The notes under the pieces are model-generated. The model had not been told where the DNA came from and made no database searches. It saw nothing but the letters and a program-made list of their open reading frames with translations. Positions 61,061 to 64,000 of a DNA stretch of 64,000 nucleotides are shown piece by piece (the first letter of the stretch is position 1; every line of letters begins with the position of its first letter). Origin of the DNA: Bugula neritina (taxonomy: Eukaryota; Bryozoa; Gymnolaemata; Cheilostomatida; Bugulidae); assembly GCA_964035545.1 (NCBI GenBank), contig OZ037767.1, forward strand, positions 9,104,207 through 9,168,206, in the 5' to 3' direction. The translations under genes and the position numbers were made by a program.

Positions 61061-63413
61061 TCATTTCTTGTTCCGAGCAGATTTTCTAGTGGTCACTGGC
61101 GCAGGTGCTGGTGCCGGTCTTTTTCTTCCTCTTTTAGATGGGCTCTAGACATAAAATAAATACAACATATTTTTGTGAATAAATTTATTTATGAAAAGCT
61201 ATGTTTACACTATGATGAAAAACACTGCTATGTATCCAAGCCGGGCAGAGAGATTCCTTTATATATTGCTTCAGTTATTAGATGTACACACTTGAAGATA
61301 GTAAGAAAAAACCTTGAAAAAGTGTATGACATAAATAAATGAAAAGTATGACGCTAGTGACGTTATCCAGGTGTGTAGTTTATTTACTGCTATCCCGTCT
61401 CTCAACACTTTATAATAATCAGACATGTCATAAAATGGCCCTAACACTCAAAATTTCTTTTACTACTAGAGTATATAATTATCACATTTTGATGGCATCT
61501 CTAAACCTTTTGGCTGGACATTCATAATACAACTAAAAAGATGCAGGCCACTTGCTATGATTACAACATTCAGCAGCTTCTAACCTACATATCTTATAAT
61601 ACATACATGCTAAATGTAGTGACTTACAACTGATGCTGCCAACTAAAGCCATAGGTGAACACTTTCAATTTATTCTGGAGTCAATATGATTTGTTAGCTA
61701 TTTACCTTTACAGGACTTTCCGTTGGAGCCCCGACTTCACCAGAAGTCGACTCCGCATGAGGTTCACTTGACATTCCACCTTGACCCTCAACCTTAGAGT
61801 CCGAGGTGTCCTCCACCCCAGGACTTCCTGTGTTAACCACACAATCTTCCTTATCTTCAGCTTTCTCACACGTGATGCTATCGGCTAACTGCAATCCTGG
61901 GTCAGTTACAGACCCTATAAATTACAAAAGTTGTGCCTCACACAGCGTTGTTACTACACAAAGATATTTGCACTGAGAACCTTCAAAATTTGTTAAATTA
62001 CAGTGAATGCATGGAAAGGAAATAATACCAGAAATTAATAGATAGTTACCACTTACCATTAGTAGGGGTCTGTTCCATTGATTCTGCTGTATTATTTAAA
62101 GGAGAAGCTGAAGATTCAACAGCTGCTTGAGGTGGCAGGGAGTCTGCAGGTGTAACAGCTGACTGGTCCACAGACTGTTCAGAGGTTACCAAAGTCTCTT
62201 TTTCTACTGCTGCTGACTCAGAAAGTGCAGGCTGAGCTGCAGAAAGGTCAGTTATAGGTTTTTCTGCCGGTGACTGCCTATCCAGAGGTTCTGGAGCTGC
62301 TGGCTGTGCTGCTGACGCTACAGGCAGCGCAGCTGATGGCAAAGCAACTGTTAAGTTGGTTGAGGAGGGTAGAGACTCCAGAGATTTATTAGAGGTACTA
62401 GAAATACTTTGAGCCACAGTCTCCAAGCTTGCCGAGATCTAGAGCAGTGAACATGCTGTGAAGTATATTTATTAGACTATAATAATGTAAACAGGTAAAA
62501 CCGCATAACAGTTGTCTGAGTTGAATAACTTAAATGAAAATCCCAATATACATTTGAGATGCTATAAAACTGTACTATTATTGAACTACAAAAGATTAGA
62601 CACTTTGTCTCTGAGTAGAACATGTCATGGAATAGAATTAGTTGTCAATGTATGTAAATACTGCAATGCCTATGTATTGTGATGGCAGGTGCTCACCTGT
62701 GCAGGTTCAACCCCAGGGGGTAGGGGTTCCGATGAGATGGTAGCTTCACTGGAAGAGCTTGATGCAGTTTCCCCCACTAGAGTCTTCACTGTTAGAGTTG
62801 AAGCATGCGGATGTAGTTGCTTTACAGGGTTCTCTGTAACTGGGGGCTGTTTAGAGACCGTCCCCGCCAATAGTTGAGAGGATCCCTCAGGTGCCTCATC
62901 TTTAACTGGTGTAGCAGGACGACTCTCTTTCTGGGGTTCTGCCTGTTCTATCACTGCCAGCACTCCCTTTTGCAGCATTGACTTCTGCAGAAGGTAATCA
63001 AATCAGTCAACAAAACTAAACAGCTGGTCAACAATAAAGAAAGAAAGCTACAAAATAAATATGATTTTATGCAGAAGACTTTTATAATTTGAACATTTGG
63101 AGGTGTATATTCACACAAACAGTACGTGGCAAAATATCCGTTACACAGAATATAGACTTCAACGAAAAGTTACCGAGGGCTCTACATTTAGTCAACCAAA
63201 CCAAAGCCATGTGGGAACTAAGAGTAAAGAACTCACCTGCTGTGTATTATAGTTGGAAATGAGTCTCAGAAGAGAGAGTCTAAGCTCGGGAGCTATTTCA
63301 AAAGCTGACGCCAGCTGCTTGGGCGGCAGCTGAAGGAGAACTTGAAGTGACTGAGGGCGGGCCCTTTGGCAGCATCTCACAAACCCCTCCCACGCCTTCT
63401 TGTCTTTCCATAT
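61061..63413 (-). CDS. SYMPK: Symplekin, C-terminal part (5' end beyond window)
   Basis: Five minus-strand exons: 63413-63237, 62984-62697, 62438-62057, 61914-61706, 61144-61061 (380 codons with stop). The first has IWKDKKAWEGFVRCCQ and PQSLQVLLQLPPKQL, nearly the vertebrate symplekin sequence at the end of its conserved C-terminal domain. The other exons are Ser/Pro/Ala/Glu-rich and disordered-looking, as in the vertebrate tail, and the last ends in a basic RKSARNKK. Symplekin is the scaffold of the nuclear pre-mRNA 3'-end cleavage machinery, linking CPSF, CstF and the histone pre-mRNA processing complex. The N-terminal HEAT-repeat region and most of the domain lie to the right of the window. 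All visible introns are in phase. Confidence 0.9.
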
Positions 63414-64000
63414 CTAAATTGGTGTAAATTAAATACATTCAAAACACTATATTTATGAAACTGCACTAAAAAACAAGTTCGAAAATATGAGTACTAATAT
63501 CGCTTATGTCTACACAGCAAAGCACACGCTAAAATAATGCCTAATGTAATTTATAATGTATGCAGAAAGCAATAAATTAAATGGCAACATTAACATTAAA
63601 CTACAGTTAAGAACAACCGAAAATCTTTGTTAAATATTGATAAATAAGAACTACAAATTTTTGTTAAACTATTACTACACACAGAGTTGTTAAATTTTAG
63701 GAGTTATCTTCTTAAACACATCAGATATTTTACAGTAACACATTAGAATACTAATTATGAAAAACTACACTACAAATACACCCAAACAGGCTAAATACTT
63801 GAATACTGGATACCTAAAAGCATTTCCTTGAATAAAATCCTAATAATTATTTTCCAGCTACTTATTTTAATGAAAACTAAATACTACATAGAATTGGTCC
63901 AGTGTTGATACGAAACTTGTAATTCTACGACATTCATCCATTAACCTATATTATAAACTTGATAAAAATATAAATGGTAAAAAATAGATTGATATAATAC
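63414..64000. other. Symplekin intron, running off the window
   Basis: AT-rich sequence upstream of the exon at 63413. No further exon is recognised on the minus strand before the edge. Confidence 0.5.

Overview
This is a window of an AT-rich, intron-rich animal nuclear genome. Six host genes with GT-AG introns are packed into 64 kb, roughly one per 8-10 kb, mixed with Ty3/Gypsy, Ty1/copia, LINE, tRNA-derived SINE-like and MITE-like repeats and many (TA)n tracts and minisatellites. The gene set (GALNT, a TMEM229 protein, OST-alpha, symplekin, MLH3, sushi-domain receptors) is metazoan. Compact introns and tandem sushi receptors would suit a sponge or another marine invertebrate, but that placement is inference. 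There are no bacterial operons, CRISPR arrays or rRNA genes.

Layout. 1-3630: 3' half of a Ty3/Gypsy element (integrase end of pol, an extra zinc-finger ORF with its own TATA box, and a 3' LTR). 4664-14544 (+): complete 12-exon GALNT2-like polypeptide GalNAc-transferase with SINE and LINE remnants in its introns. 15984-22064 (+) and 24144-30823 (+): two tandemly duplicated type I membrane receptors, each with five sushi domains on one exon apiece, one transmembrane exon and a four-exon cytoplasmic tail. Between them lies a perfect 206-bp palindrome flanked by TA tracts. 32263-38139 (-): MLH3-like MutL homologue with the ATPase and transducer regions but no visible C-terminal endonuclease/dimerisation domain. 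38140-44330: transposon-rich spacer with an internally deleted Ty1/copia relic on the minus strand. 44331-46432 (+): three-exon TMEM229-family gene. 48016-58138 (-): eight-exon SLC51A (OST-alpha) gene with expanded minisatellites in its introns. 61061-63413 (-): last five exons of symplekin, which runs off the right edge.

The genes do not form one pathway. GALNT (Golgi O-glycosylation) sits next to receptors with many serines, threonines and N-glycosylation sequons, but I infer no functional link. Gene pairs converge at 30.8-32.3 kb and 46.4-48.0 kb. Exon phases were checked by hand, and every complete model sums to a whole number of codons. The best candidates for something new are the paired sushi receptors with their conserved cytoplasmic motifs, the perfect palindrome, the MLH3 form without an endonuclease domain, and the extra ORF of the Gypsy element.
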